Source: a virus
Direction: 5' to 3' (one strand)
DNA length: 23,815 nucleotides
Virus record (IMG/VR): IMGVR_UViG_3300021963_000649
Coordinates: 1-23,815 of that record
Shown: positions 5,986 to 15,257 of the stretch, one piece after another
How the letters are laid out: the number at the start of each line of letters is the position of its first letter
How positions within the stretch are numbered: the stretch's first letter is position 1
Made by a program: the position numbers and the translations under genes
Notes under the pieces: model-generated
The model's input: the letters and a program-made list of their open reading frames with translations, nothing else
What the model was told of the DNA's origin: nothing
Databases searched by the model: none

Positions 5986-6411
5986 TTAGGTCGCAGATAT
6001 GGTGCTGCCTAGGCTTATGACCTTCCAAGCAGTGCCATTGTACATGGCTAGACAGGGTTGTCCTGCGTTGCCATTGCTGAGTGCTATGATATCCCCTGTT
6101 TGAGGACTGGGAAAATCCGCAGCCACATCAGCGACCACTTTGGCAGGCAGTCTGAGACAGTCCTGTATGGTCACATAGTTGCTGGTTGGATTCAGAGTAA
6201 GGGTGGCAGTAGTGACTGTGGTTGGAAACGCGGTGGTATTGATCTTGCCCGTGGCATCTAGAGTCAATACACCATTGGCTGCGTTTTCTGAACTGATTAT
6301 GTCATTGACTGCTACTGCCAAACTGTATAAATCTGCTCTTGCTGACGCTGGCGAATCTGTGCCAGAATCTAAATTTGTGGTATTGATTGATGTTCCTGTT
6401 GGAAACGACAT
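5986..6411 (-). CDS. Fibre-like structural protein
   Basis: 141 residues. The first half (TSINTTNLDSGTDSPASARADLY) has the Asn/Thr/Ser/Asp-rich layout of tail-fibre or collar proteins. The LNPTSNYVTIQDCLRL and GDIIALSNGNAGQPCLAMYNG segments look like a small beta-sandwich end domain with a possible Cys pair. It is the last gene before the terminator at 5925-5964, so it probably ends the tail transcript. AGGAG precedes the ATG. A receptor or fibre-base role is inferred; no catalytic motif is visible. Confidence 0.75.
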   Translation of the reverse strand: MSFPTGTSINTTNLDSGTDSPASARADLYSLAVAVNDIISSENAANGVLTLDATGKINTTAFPTTVTTATLTLNPTSNYVTIQDCLRLPAKVVADVAADFPSPQTGDIIALSNGNAGQPCLAMYNGTAWKVISLGSTISAT

Positions 6412-6423
6412 TTTGTTCTCCTG

Positions 6424-7146
6424 TTATCTCGTGATTAAATTACCATTGCTCATGTATTGTTCACCCATGACGATGATTTCATAGTCAATGACAGCATTTC
6501 TAGGTACATTATCTAAGCCTACTAGTTTGAATTCAGGACCTGATCTGGTCCTAGATATCACTGTGGGTATTAGGGTATTGGCTGCTAGATAATCAGTGAC
6601 ATAAACATCTTGATTATAAGACACTGGGTGTGGCTGTATGCTGATACTCCAAATATGGCTGACTGTGCGTCCCAAACTGATGGTCCTAGACGATGAAGTT
6701 CCTGCCAGTGTTGAAGAATCCACACCGCTTCTTGACACAGTAAACACATTGGTATTGGGTATGACTTCTATGCTTTGTAATTTTTGTATGCCACCTGTAT
6801 TGGTCACTGTCACAGACACAATGACATATCTGCCATTGAATGCCGCAACGTCAGTGGCTGTGTTTGAAATCACAGTTTCTGTTTCTTCACCATCAAACGC
6901 ACCTGTGTTGCTGGTATAGACCTTGTAACTGACAATGCCTTCTGCTCTGGTAGTGATACCTAGATTAAAGTAAGTGCTGCGTCCTAGATCAATGCGGTCA
7001 GTGTTCCAAACTATGGTTGTGGTTGGTGCTGTGATCCAAGCACCTAGATCATCCCAAGAAGTCCAGTCTGCCCACTCTGCTTGATCTTCTGGCAAGACCT
7101 GGTTAGTGGTTATTTCAAATATTCCAGAATGTGCGGGTAATGACAT
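6424..7146 (-). CDS. Tail-tip or fibre structural protein of unknown family
   Basis: 240 residues, beta-rich. It starts with SLPAHSGIFEITTNQVLP and has a WADWTSWDDLGAWI segment near the N-terminus. A FNLGITTRAEGIVSYKVY strand region, an Ig-like looking YVIVSVTVTNTGG stretch and a Tyr/Asp/Val-rich end (DYEIIVMGEQYMSNG) follow. I recognise no exact family. Its place between the J-like gene and the following fibre-like gene supports a virion role. The ATG lies one base after the preceding stop. Confidence 0.75.
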   Translation of the reverse strand: MSLPAHSGIFEITTNQVLPEDQAEWADWTSWDDLGAWITAPTTTIVWNTDRIDLGRSTYFNLGITTRAEGIVSYKVYTSNTGAFDGEETETVISNTATDVAAFNGRYVIVSVTVTNTGGIQKLQSIEVIPNTNVFTVSRSGVDSSTLAGTSSSRTISLGRTVSHIWSISIQPHPVSYNQDVYVTDYLAANTLIPTVISRTRSGPEFKLVGLDNVPRNAVIDYEIIVMGEQYMSNGNLITR

Positions 7147-7147
7147 G

Positions 7148-7429
7148 TTATAAAATTCCTGGGCTTGGTGGTGGTGATATCGAAGTATCTATGCCTTTGA
7201 TATCTCTGCGATAGGTATTGTGTCCTAGGTAATTAAACAAAAAATTATCTACGGTTAGATTGTTGTTGGCTACAGCAGAAGTTCTGCTGTTGGCCAAGGT
7301 CTTAGACGAAATGGTTATACCTGAGTCGTAATTGGCCACAGTCACTGTGGGTGGTATACTACCATTAATGCCTGTTACCAAAAGATCCTGTGAACTACGC
7401 AATGGATCTGCGGCTGTACCTCTGATCAA
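7148..7429 (-). CDS. Small tail-tip associated protein, TTG start
   Basis: 93 residues, starting with TTG overlapping the J-like stop by four bases (TTGA). No ATG or good ribosome site is available, so translation is probably coupled. Content is Asn/Ser/Thr-rich (SGITISSKTLANSRTSAVAN) and ends YRRDIKGIDTSISPPPSPG. Small proteins just after J in related phages often form tail-tip or fibre-attachment parts, but nothing here identifies the role. The next gene begins one base after its stop. Confidence 0.68.
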   Translation of the reverse strand: MIRGTAADPLRSSQDLLVTGINGSIPPTVTVANYDSGITISSKTLANSRTSAVANNNLTVDNFLFNYLGHNTYRRDIKGIDTSISPPPSPGIL

Positions 7430-10400
7430 TATACCACTGCTGAAGCAAAAGCACCACTGCCTGTGTCCTGATAGACCACTATCAATATTTCATCATAGGG
7501 ATTTGGTGCTGAAATTGGCACACCTCTAGCAGTGTTATTGTAAAGATTATTGATGCTGCCATCTCTGTTGTATTCGTAAAAGTGTGTTGGTGGTCTTAGA
7601 TACACAGTGATGTTACCACTAACGGCCTGTGCGGCTGTTCTGGTAATATATTCCCAACGACCAAGACCCCAATCTACATCACCTGTTTGACGTGTGAGTC
7701 CTGTGTGATTAGATCTACGGTAAAATCTAACACTGTGGAAACTCACGCCAATGTGTCCAATGTTGACCACTAGTTTGTAATAACTTCTAAGTGCGTTAGA
7801 AGTGATAAGATCAGTCCAGCAACCACTGGTTGATGTGTTAAAAATCTTAGATTCAATGATCTGTGCTGTGGGATTAACCTGTGCTTTGACTGCCTGTATG
7901 CGATTCAGTGCTTCGTTGGTGTTGGATTCTACAGGTGTCCATAGGCTCTTGTAGTTGATCTGTTCACCATAGACAGTGCTTAGGAATGTGTCGCTGGGTA
8001 TGCCTGGTTGTGAACCCGCTTGTGATCTACTCACAGCATAAGGTTTACCTGTTAGTGTCCAACATTTATCCGATTCAACAGTGCTGCTGCCATCTCTGAC
8101 CAAAGGCACTAGGATCCAGTCGTATTCAAAATTGAAATCTACGTTTACAGGAATACCTACAAGTCCATCTGCGTCATTGCTTTGTACAGGTACATCTGCT
8201 GACTGCCAAGGATTGTTTCTTGAGAACGGATCATATTTTCTCCAATACAGTCTTAGTCCTCGATAATAGACCAAATTGGCTGAGGCAGTGGGTATTACGC
8301 CAAATCTCACTGTAGGTACATTGCCTCCGCCGAGGCCAGATGATCTTGCGAATACATAGCGTATTCCTACAGTGAGATTCTTAGGCGATCCAACCGCTCC
8401 CGGATTGTCTGCTACTCTTAATAATTCATAAGCACCTGCTTCTTCTGTAAAGATAGAAACTGTGCTAGGTATAAACACTCCATAGAAATTACCTGTGTAG
8501 GTAACATCTACGTTCATGTATCTACGCTGTCTTGTTGACTGGCGTGTGTCATTGTAGTAATATCTAACAATGAAATCATAGTTTTTAACCAAATCACCTG
8601 TGTTACCAATGTTGCCATCAAACACAATGTTGGCAATATCACCGCTGCGGTATGTGCTAGGGAATCTGTAGATCTGTTCATACCAATACACAGTGCCGGT
8701 TTGACGCCAGTAGATGATCACACCTACAATATCTGGGTTTGGTGATTCTGCTCCTACAGTGCTGAGACAGTTTTCTTGTATTTGAAAATTTAATCTTCTA
8801 GCACTGCCTGATGTAGCAGCGTTGGCATAGGTTATGCCCGGTCTATTGTTTCTAATCAATGCTGGTACAAAGATAGGCAACGACCAACCTGGTTCTATTA
8901 TAGAAATGTTGTCATCTGGTGCTACTCTAGCATCTCCAAATGATGTAGCATTGAAATTAAATCTGTTTACAGCCTGTGACTTTTCACCTGTGCTGTATCT
9001 AACTCTACTGATAACTTCATAGGCACGATTATTGATCACTGCTTCTGGTAAAGTAAAACTGATCAGTTGACCAGCACCAGGTTTAAATGTACACACTGCC
9101 TGTTTGTAGCCAATGTCTGTTAATCCTCGATACCACAACTCCACAGACTCATACATGGCATGACTTGGCTGCGTAAATTCTAATATAGCATTCAACTGTT
9201 GGTCAGCGATCACAGTAAATCTAATGTACTGTATGTCAATAGTATCAGTTAAGGTCAATGGTATTTCTACAGGTGGTATACTAGGTGTTTGTATGTTGAT
9301 ACTTCCACCAGATCCACCAACACCACCACCTGATGAAGTATTTGGATTAGTTTGGTTATATCCGGGAACATATGCTGGTGGAACTAGTCCAATTGGCAAT
9401 GCGTTGTTGCTGGTTGGATAATAAATTGACGCACCCTTAGGCACAAACACTGGTAACACGATATCTTCTTCGCCTACACGAGTATGCGGATAGATGTCAT
9501 CAGGATTACGCACACATGATAACTGTACAGTCATGTCGTCATTTAATTTAAATGAAATAATACGCCATGGATCTGTGCTAAAATCTAAAATATTGCTCTG
9601 TATGCGTATACAATCGCCAGGTTCTAATTCTAGTGCTTGACTGCTGACAGTGAGTGTACAAGATTCTTGACGACGTGATTTGTTAAACAACATGCGAGCA
9701 AAATCTTTGGCAATAGCATAATTGGTAATAGTACCAAATGTAGACTCTAATTTGTTTTCACGTCCACCATCTTGTACAATATAAGTCTGACGGTCTGATT
9801 CTGATTCTGGATAGATAACCTGTTGTGTAGAATACTTGTTGTCTGGATCTACATAGGTCACAGCCACTGATGTATATTTGGCAGATTTATCAATGCCAGT
9901 AAATTGTACATCACCTTGTATATTGTCTGGTGTAAATGTAGCAGCAATAGTGGCTACACCACTTAGGATGTCATCTGGATCACCAGCATCTTCAACCTTT
10001 AATTTGTATTTGCCCTGTACATAAGGCATGTAAGAACGAAATCCCTGTAATAGAGATTTTGTGTTGTTTAACAATGACTGACCTGTGTCTAACACATAAT
10101 TACAGGTCATAATAGGACCTTTGATATCTGAAGTGTAGGTTACTTCCTGATTACATTTTATAGCAGCCTTTTTCCAAGTGGTAAAATCTATGTCCGCATT
10201 GACCAATCCTTTACCATATCTAGGATTGCGTAGATAATCTAAAAGTATTTCTGCTGGGTTAGTAGAATAACGTTCTGTATAGCCCGCAGCACCATATTCA
10301 TATTGCCCCGGATTAGCAACTACTAGGCTGGCTACTTTTTTACCTAACAGTGTGGCTTTGACTTCTGGAATTGAACCAGTAAATGGATTTGAATCAGCAT

Positions 10401-11013
10401 CGGCTTGTGTTTCAATTTTTCTCCAATAGAAACGAGCAAACAAAACTGCCAAACCATTGTAATACATGCTGTCTTTCCAACTTGGTGCGTCAGCCATTAA
10501 TGTTCTGCTAGGTACTACTGAATCATTAACTGGGTCATCATAGTATACGCCTGGAAAAAATTGTAACTGTACACGACCAGCATATTTGCCTTCGCCTACA
10601 GCAACAATGTTACCTTCTCCGGCCATTAGGTTAGTGATAGTGGCATTGTCTATTTGGTAATCATCGATGTAAAGTTCTCTAAGCCCTTCTACTAGTCCTT
10701 CAGAAAACACATAGGCTACCCAAAGATATTGGTTATTGCTGGATCCTGTTTCTGCGTAGGTAACAATACCGCCAACTTTACGCATACCATAAACCACAGG
10801 TATGTTTACATTTGATCCTTGTCTTTGTACTAGTACGCCATCTTGCCTCTGTGCTTCTTGTCCAGCATTGGGCATGTCCATGGGTCCCATAAATGGCTGT
10901 GTTAGGAAGTTCAATACTGAACCAACAACACCAACCACTGCCTTGACTACACCAACTACGGCTTTGACTACACCACTAATGGCATTGCCAATGGCTTTAA
11001 AGACCTTACTCAT
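7426..11013 (-). CDS. Tail tip/central fibre protein, J-like (TipJ type)
   Basis: 1195 residues, the largest gene and the last shared tail gene, like lambda gpJ, which recognises the host. The N-terminus has a repeat of GVVKAVV in a hydrophobic helix, then GSNVNIPVVYGMRKVGGIVTY, a typical start for this family. A conserved hub part (RNPRYGKGLVNADIDFTTW and the later TGQSLLNNTKSLLQGFRSYMPY, read in part) follows through about residue 550. A Gly/Ser linker with GGGVGGSGGS comes next, then fibronectin-like and beta-rich modules to the C-terminus. The C-terminal part is likely the receptor-facing portion. Its stop overlaps a TTG start of the next gene. Confidence 0.93.
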   Translation of the reverse strand: MSKVFKAIGNAISGVVKAVVGVVKAVVGVVGSVLNFLTQPFMGPMDMPNAGQEAQRQDGVLVQRQGSNVNIPVVYGMRKVGGIVTYAETGSSNNQYLWVAYVFSEGLVEGLRELYIDDYQIDNATITNLMAGEGNIVAVGEGKYAGRVQLQFFPGVYYDDPVNDSVVPSRTLMADAPSWKDSMYYNGLAVLFARFYWRKIETQADADSNPFTGSIPEVKATLLGKKVASLVVANPGQYEYGAAGYTERYSTNPAEILLDYLRNPRYGKGLVNADIDFTTWKKAAIKCNQEVTYTSDIKGPIMTCNYVLDTGQSLLNNTKSLLQGFRSYMPYVQGKYKLKVEDAGDPDDILSGVATIAATFTPDNIQGDVQFTGIDKSAKYTSVAVTYVDPDNKYSTQQVIYPESESDRQTYIVQDGGRENKLESTFGTITNYAIAKDFARMLFNKSRRQESCTLTVSSQALELEPGDCIRIQSNILDFSTDPWRIISFKLNDDMTVQLSCVRNPDDIYPHTRVGEEDIVLPVFVPKGASIYYPTSNNALPIGLVPPAYVPGYNQTNPNTSSGGGVGGSGGSINIQTPSIPPVEIPLTLTDTIDIQYIRFTVIADQQLNAILEFTQPSHAMYESVELWYRGLTDIGYKQAVCTFKPGAGQLISFTLPEAVINNRAYEVISRVRYSTGEKSQAVNRFNFNATSFGDARVAPDDNISIIEPGWSLPIFVPALIRNNRPGITYANAATSGSARRLNFQIQENCLSTVGAESPNPDIVGVIIYWRQTGTVYWYEQIYRFPSTYRSGDIANIVFDGNIGNTGDLVKNYDFIVRYYYNDTRQSTRQRRYMNVDVTYTGNFYGVFIPSTVSIFTEEAGAYELLRVADNPGAVGSPKNLTVGIRYVFARSSGLGGGNVPTVRFGVIPTASANLVYYRGLRLYWRKYDPFSRNNPWQSADVPVQSNDADGLVGIPVNVDFNFEYDWILVPLVRDGSSTVESDKCWTLTGKPYAVSRSQAGSQPGIPSDTFLSTVYGEQINYKSLWTPVESNTNEALNRIQAVKAQVNPTAQIIESKIFNTSTSGCWTDLITSNALRSYYKLVVNIGHIGVSFHSVRFYRRSNHTGLTRQTGDVDWGLGRWEYITRTAAQAVSGNITVYLRPPTHFYEYNRDGSINNLYNNTARGVPISAPNPYDEILIVVYQDTGSGAFASAVVY

Positions 11014-11473
11014 TGATCAACTCCTTGCTCATCATTACCAACGGTTTAAATCCAAAACTTTCATATAAGGCCTTGGTGCGGTCAGGATTGATACCAATGT
11101 CGCCCCCGGTTATTTCGTCTGCGTCTATGGTCTTGGCCCACTCAGTGAACTTTTCCATTAGGGCTTTAAATCTTTCCATGTTTCTATGACTTTTCAACAC
11201 ATAGATAAATGCGATATTAGCACTTACTTTGTTTTTGTTCCAAGGACAAGCCGAAGCATATCCTGCTATAAATCCCACGGGTCTATTGCCTTCATACATG
11301 TTGAACCAACAGTATTCATAATTGCTGGCATACAATCTAATAGTTTCTAACACAGAGTTTTCATCATATTCTTCTGCGATCTGTGGTAGACTTTCTATGG
11401 CTTCATCACGATAATATCCAAATAGGATCATAGTGCTGTCAAACTCTTGAGGTAACATCTTTCTTACAATCAT
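11006..11473 (-). CDS. GNAT-like acetyltransferase in tail-tip operon
   Basis: 155 residues, starting in an ATGA overlap at 11473 and overlapping the J-like gene by eight bases. The fold order fits GNAT. MIVRKMLPQEFD opens the domain, GNRPVGFIAGYA gives strands 2-4, SANIAFIYVLKSHRNMERFKALMEKFTEWAKT (quoted as the region at about 86-117) is the acetyl-CoA strand and helix, and DRTKALYESFGFKPL is the family C-terminal motif. The usual R/QxxGxG/A loop reads LKSHRNMERF, so the glycines are missing and catalysis is uncertain. In lambda this place holds gpK, an NlpC/P60 peptidase. It may modify a tail or host protein, or be a structural relic. Confidence 0.78.
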   Translation of the reverse strand: MIVRKMLPQEFDSTMILFGYYRDEAIESLPQIAEEYDENSVLETIRLYASNYEYCWFNMYEGNRPVGFIAGYASACPWNKNKVSANIAFIYVLKSHRNMERFKALMEKFTEWAKTIDADEITGGDIGINPDRTKALYESFGFKPLVMMSKELINE

Positions 11474-12063
11474 AGACGACCCCATTTAAATTCTGTTTGT
11501 CCTACAAATCCTGTTTTTTCCATAGTGGTATCGTCTTGCCTTCCTTGATAAAACCAGTTTGACCAATTGTTGGTTTTACGACCTGCTGTGCGTTCAAAGT
11601 CAGCAAATAGACTAGAACAATCTACATTCAATTGACATGATTTTGAACTTTCATTAACCGCAATGTTGTAAATGATACCATCAAACATTAGGATTGGAGT
11701 CTGAACAATGGCCAACGTCTGTGTATTTAAAAAGGCCTTATAGACCACTACACGTTTTCCTTCTGTGCCTTGTCCAATAAATTTATTAACAAAATTATTA
11801 CCAATGGCTGACAGATAGATTGTAAATTTGCCTATCTTAACATCAAAGTCTTCTGAGATTCCTGAAAACCCCATAAAGTCACCTTGTGCTGTGTAGACAT
11901 TGCTGCCTGCGTCTGGTGCTGTACTACTATCATAACTGATGTTAGCACCGCCTGTAGTTAGGTACAGGTTATTAGGTGACCCTAATTGTATTTCTACTAG
12001 GTCAACACAGAAATTATGATCTCTGTAAAATTCATCTCTAACATCTTGATGATATGTTTTCAT
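11470..12063 (-). CDS. Minor tail protein (DUF2163-like / gpL-like position)
   Basis: 197 residues. Start at 12063, which forms TAATG with the preceding stop; 20 extra codons upstream (Trp-rich) lie inside the previous gene and are unlikely. A LVEIQLGSPNNLYLTTGGANISYD segment, a FSGISEDFDVKIGKFTIYLS segment (each cited in part) and a later Cys pair (CQLNVDCSS) suggest a beta-rich tail-tip protein like lambda gpL or DUF2163 proteins. These make the tip complex with J. It ends ATGA with the next gene, so translation is coupled. Exact family is not certain. Confidence 0.75.
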   Translation of the reverse strand: MKTYHQDVRDEFYRDHNFCVDLVEIQLGSPNNLYLTTGGANISYDSSTAPDAGSNVYTAQGDFMGFSGISEDFDVKIGKFTIYLSAIGNNFVNKFIGQGTEGKRVVVYKAFLNTQTLAIVQTPILMFDGIIYNIAVNESSKSCQLNVDCSSLFADFERTAGRKTNNWSNWFYQGRQDDTTMEKTGFVGQTEFKWGRL

Positions 12064-12881
12064 TACCAGTTTTCTCTCATGCCAATTTTTAAAGTAGTTA
12101 GTCCACCATAACCTACCGACCATTCTTGTACATCTTCACTGAGTATGGCTGTAAATGGCACAGCAGTTAATGTTAATGATTCATGATAGGTAACCATAGT
12201 TGACACCACAGTCTGACTCTGACTTACTGTAGCAGTTGTTGAATTAGTAACAGCAGTAATATAAGTGCCGTTGACAACACCAGAACCCGTGATAGATTTT
12301 CCAACATAACTAGAATCCAATCCTGTAGTGGTTAATGTAGTGCCTGATATGCCAGTGCTTTTTAACACAGTGTCTACGTTATTGGTCAATGAACCTGAAA
12401 AATATAATGTAGCATTACCAGCAAAATCGCTGTCACAGGGACTAACACACATATAGACTTTTGAGTGTCCACTAAATTTGAAAAAATCACCAGCGGCCAA
12501 CACACGCTTTGATGATCCACAATTTTCTAATTTAATCTGTTTAACACCTATGGTATTAGTAAATCCATTAGGTGCGTCAGCAGTGACCACACGTACTCTA
12601 GTACTAGGAGCATTAGTGCTCTTTGTATAAGAAATTTCTGGCAGCACAATTTCAAATGATAATTGTGGACCAAATGTTTGTGCTAGATATCCCTGTATAG
12701 TGCCTGCTTCTACAGGAGTTAGTGTGGGATATTGTACTTCCCATGTGTAGTAACTGACGCCATAACCTGTTCTACGAACTTTGCCTGAATTTGTTTCGGT
12801 TACCTGGCTAGGCGTTACTAGTTTAAAATTCACTGATTGAAAACTAGGACTACTTGGATATTGTGTTGTTAAATCAGCCAT
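12063..12881 (-). CDS. Distal tail / minor tail protein with inserted repeat domain
   Basis: 272 residues, first gene after the tape measure, where distal tail (gpM or Dit-like) proteins lie. The N-terminal part is beta-rich (YTWEVQYPTLTPVEAGTI, then FGPQLSFEIVLPEIS). From about 168 to 232 there is a Thr/Ser/Gly-rich repeat-like stretch (GISGTTLTTTGLDSS, SITGSGVVNGTYITAV). It looks like a fibre or Ig-type module inserted before the C-terminal TAVPFTAILSEDVQEW. Such a GSGVxxGTYITAV pattern is known from adhesin and tail-fibre repeats. The stop forms TAATG with the next gene. Position suggests a hub or distal-tail role; domain boundaries are inferred. Confidence 0.75.
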   Translation of the reverse strand: MADLTTQYPSSPSFQSVNFKLVTPSQVTETNSGKVRRTGYGVSYYTWEVQYPTLTPVEAGTIQGYLAQTFGPQLSFEIVLPEISYTKSTNAPSTRVRVVTADAPNGFTNTIGVKQIKLENCGSSKRVLAAGDFFKFSGHSKVYMCVSPCDSDFAGNATLYFSGSLTNNVDTVLKSTGISGTTLTTTGLDSSYVGKSITGSGVVNGTYITAVTNSTTATVSQSQTVVSTMVTYHESLTLTAVPFTAILSEDVQEWSVGYGGLTTLKIGMRENW

Positions 12882-15257
12882 TTATACCATGCTCCTTTGT
12901 CCACGCTCAAGCATGGCATCTGAAATAATCTGTTTGATCACAGTCTGTCTTGATGTTAACAATTCATCAAAGCCTGTGGTGTCATTGGCAACAATAGTAA
13001 AGTTTACGTTTACTGGACCACCGCCGCCTAGATCACTGTTTCTAGTTATTGAACCAGTGGTGTTGGGTGTGAACAATTCTGGACCGTTCTCACCAACTAG
13101 GTATGGTGTACCGCCCATAACTGGACCACCTAACTGACGTCCTGAGTATTGTTGGTTACGGATCGTGGCAACCTGAGCAAGACCCATACCAATAACCGCA
13201 GCGGCTGCGATAAAGTTAAATGGTGGTGGATAAGTGGCCAATGCTTTGGTAGCACCCATATAGGTGTTCATGATAGCGTTGGCAATGTTAAATGCCTTGG
13301 CTGCTTCAAAGGCTTTCTTGTTGTGAGCACCTAATGCTGAGAACATTTGAGCACCTTGGTCGATGACAAATGCGGCTTTTTCTGTTTCTGATTTCTTTTC
13401 AAATGCGATACGATCATTAACGATCTGTGCCTGACGTTCCTGGGCACCGCGTTGCTGTAATATGGCTTGATCATCAGCACTAAGTTTTTGTGCCATACCT
13501 GATCTTTCAGCCATTAATGTACGTTGAATACGATCTACATCAACTTGTAATTGTTTTTCAGCATATTCTTGTTTTAATCTTAATTTTTCTTCTTCTAAAG
13601 CACGATATAGATCAGTTTCTCGACCATTGTTCATAATCAATGATTGTGTTTGAGTATTTGATATATCTCCACTTTTCTTAACGTAATCCATTTCTAATCT
13701 ACCGCGTTCTGTTAGACTCCATCCATATTGAATTACAGTCTGGCGGAAATTATGTTTTACGCGATCATATCTTTGTTGTTCTAAATCAATTAATTCAGCA
13801 TTACCTGATTTTTGTGCTTCTATTAATGCTTTGTTAGCAACTTCAATTTCTTTGGCAGCACTATCAAATTCTTTAGAACTTGGAACAGCAAATTTTAATT
13901 CTGCCTGTCTTAGGGCGTCTCTTGTGGCCTGTATACGTTTTACTGCTTCTTCTTCTCTGATAGCACCTGCTATTCTGTCTTTTTGTTGTTGTGTTAGAGT
14001 CAGGCCAACCTTTTCTAATTTGGCATTTTCTTCAGCCAATACTCTAACCACGCGAGCCTCAATTTCACCTAAGGCCAATCTATCGCGTTGGAATTGTACT
14101 GCTCTTTCAAGACCTAATATGGTAGTTTCTAATGTTTCTAAGGCCTTTTTCTGTTCTTCGTTAAATCCTTGTGCTACTTCAACTGCTTCAGTTAATTTTT
14201 CATTTCTAGTATCTAAAGCAACATTGATTTGATCTTCAGCACCTTTGATATCTAGATTAAGATCTAAAAAATCGCCGGCTGCTCCAACAAGATCGACACC
14301 TAATGCGTCTGCGGCTATGGCTATACCAGCAGCCAATAATCCAATTGGTGTCCTAGCCAATACAGCACTGATGCCTTTGGCTGCTATCAGAGCACGACCT
14401 AATTGGAAGGCAAATTGAGCAGCACCAACTACTAGTCTAGCAGCCAATATGGTAGCAATGATTGTAGCAATGTTGGCAATGGTATGTAAGACTTCTTTGA
14501 TCTTTTTCCATATGCCTTCAAATCCACCTGCTTCTTTAATGGCTTCTTTGATTTTATTGACTATGGCAACGATATATGGTGCTATTTCTGCCACGGCTTT
14601 CTTGACGCCAGCATCCCATAATATTTTTAATTGGTCTACACTATCGCTGGCTTCATCTAGGGCTACTAGATCTCTTTCAGTGACACCTAGTCCTGTTTCT
14701 TCTGTGATCCTACGTACTTTTTCTAATTCTTCTGCGACTTTAAGAATTGCTGGCCCTTGTTTGCCAAACAACTCTATACTTGCTGCTACTCTCTGACTAG
14801 GATTTTCTATAGCCAGTATTGCTTGACTGATCCTTTGGAATTGTTCATCAGGTCGAGATCTTACTATTTCCTGGATAGGGATATTAAGACTTTTTAAGGC
14901 TTCAACAGCAGGTCCTGAACCTTTGGCTAATCCTTCACCGATATTATTAGACAGTCTAATAATGCTAGCATTGAGTGTGTCAGCACCTACTCCTGCTAGA
15001 CCTGCGGCATATTGTAGTTCTTGTAATTTTGCTGCTGAAATACCAATAGCGTCAGCGGCATCTATAACAGCACCAGCAGCATCGGCAGTTCTGAGAACTG
15101 CGTAGGTCATTGCTGCCGCAGCACCTGTTATTATTCCCAGTGCTGCTGCTACATCTGCTGAAGCCGATTGGAGACTATCTAGGCTCTTTTCTAGATTACC
15201 AATGGCACGTTCCGCTTGACTGGTATCCGCGGTTACTTTAATTTTTGTTTCTGCCAC
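12882..15257 (-). CDS. Tail tape measure protein
   Basis: 791 residues starting at GTG, with GGAG seven bases upstream and directly after the chaperone extension's stop. The N-terminus (AETKIKVTADTSQAERAIGNLEKSL) is typical of tape measures. A long alpha-helical body has hydrophobic segments around 250-330 (IANIATIIATILAARLVV and following), thought to insert in the host membrane, and a coiled-coil, Gln/Arg-rich middle. The C-terminal part (GAQMFSALGAHNKKAFEAAKAFNIANAIMNT and GGPVMGGTPYLVGENGPELF, both only partly quoted) is the conserved tail end of this family. Tape measure length sets tail length; 791 residues suggest a tail near 120 nm by the usual rule of about 1.5 Å per residue. Confidence 0.95.
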   Translation of the reverse strand: MAETKIKVTADTSQAERAIGNLEKSLDSLQSASADVAAALGIITGAAAAMTYAVLRTADAAGAVIDAADAIGISAAKLQELQYAAGLAGVGADTLNASIIRLSNNIGEGLAKGSGPAVEALKSLNIPIQEIVRSRPDEQFQRISQAILAIENPSQRVAASIELFGKQGPAILKVAEELEKVRRITEETGLGVTERDLVALDEASDSVDQLKILWDAGVKKAVAEIAPYIVAIVNKIKEAIKEAGGFEGIWKKIKEVLHTIANIATIIATILAARLVVGAAQFAFQLGRALIAAKGISAVLARTPIGLLAAGIAIAADALGVDLVGAAGDFLDLNLDIKGAEDQINVALDTRNEKLTEAVEVAQGFNEEQKKALETLETTILGLERAVQFQRDRLALGEIEARVVRVLAEENAKLEKVGLTLTQQQKDRIAGAIREEEAVKRIQATRDALRQAELKFAVPSSKEFDSAAKEIEVANKALIEAQKSGNAELIDLEQQRYDRVKHNFRQTVIQYGWSLTERGRLEMDYVKKSGDISNTQTQSLIMNNGRETDLYRALEEEKLRLKQEYAEKQLQVDVDRIQRTLMAERSGMAQKLSADDQAILQQRGAQERQAQIVNDRIAFEKKSETEKAAFVIDQGAQMFSALGAHNKKAFEAAKAFNIANAIMNTYMGATKALATYPPPFNFIAAAAVIGMGLAQVATIRNQQYSGRQLGGPVMGGTPYLVGENGPELFTPNTTGSITRNSDLGGGGPVNVNFTIVANDTTGFDELLTSRQTVIKQIISDAMLERGQRSMV

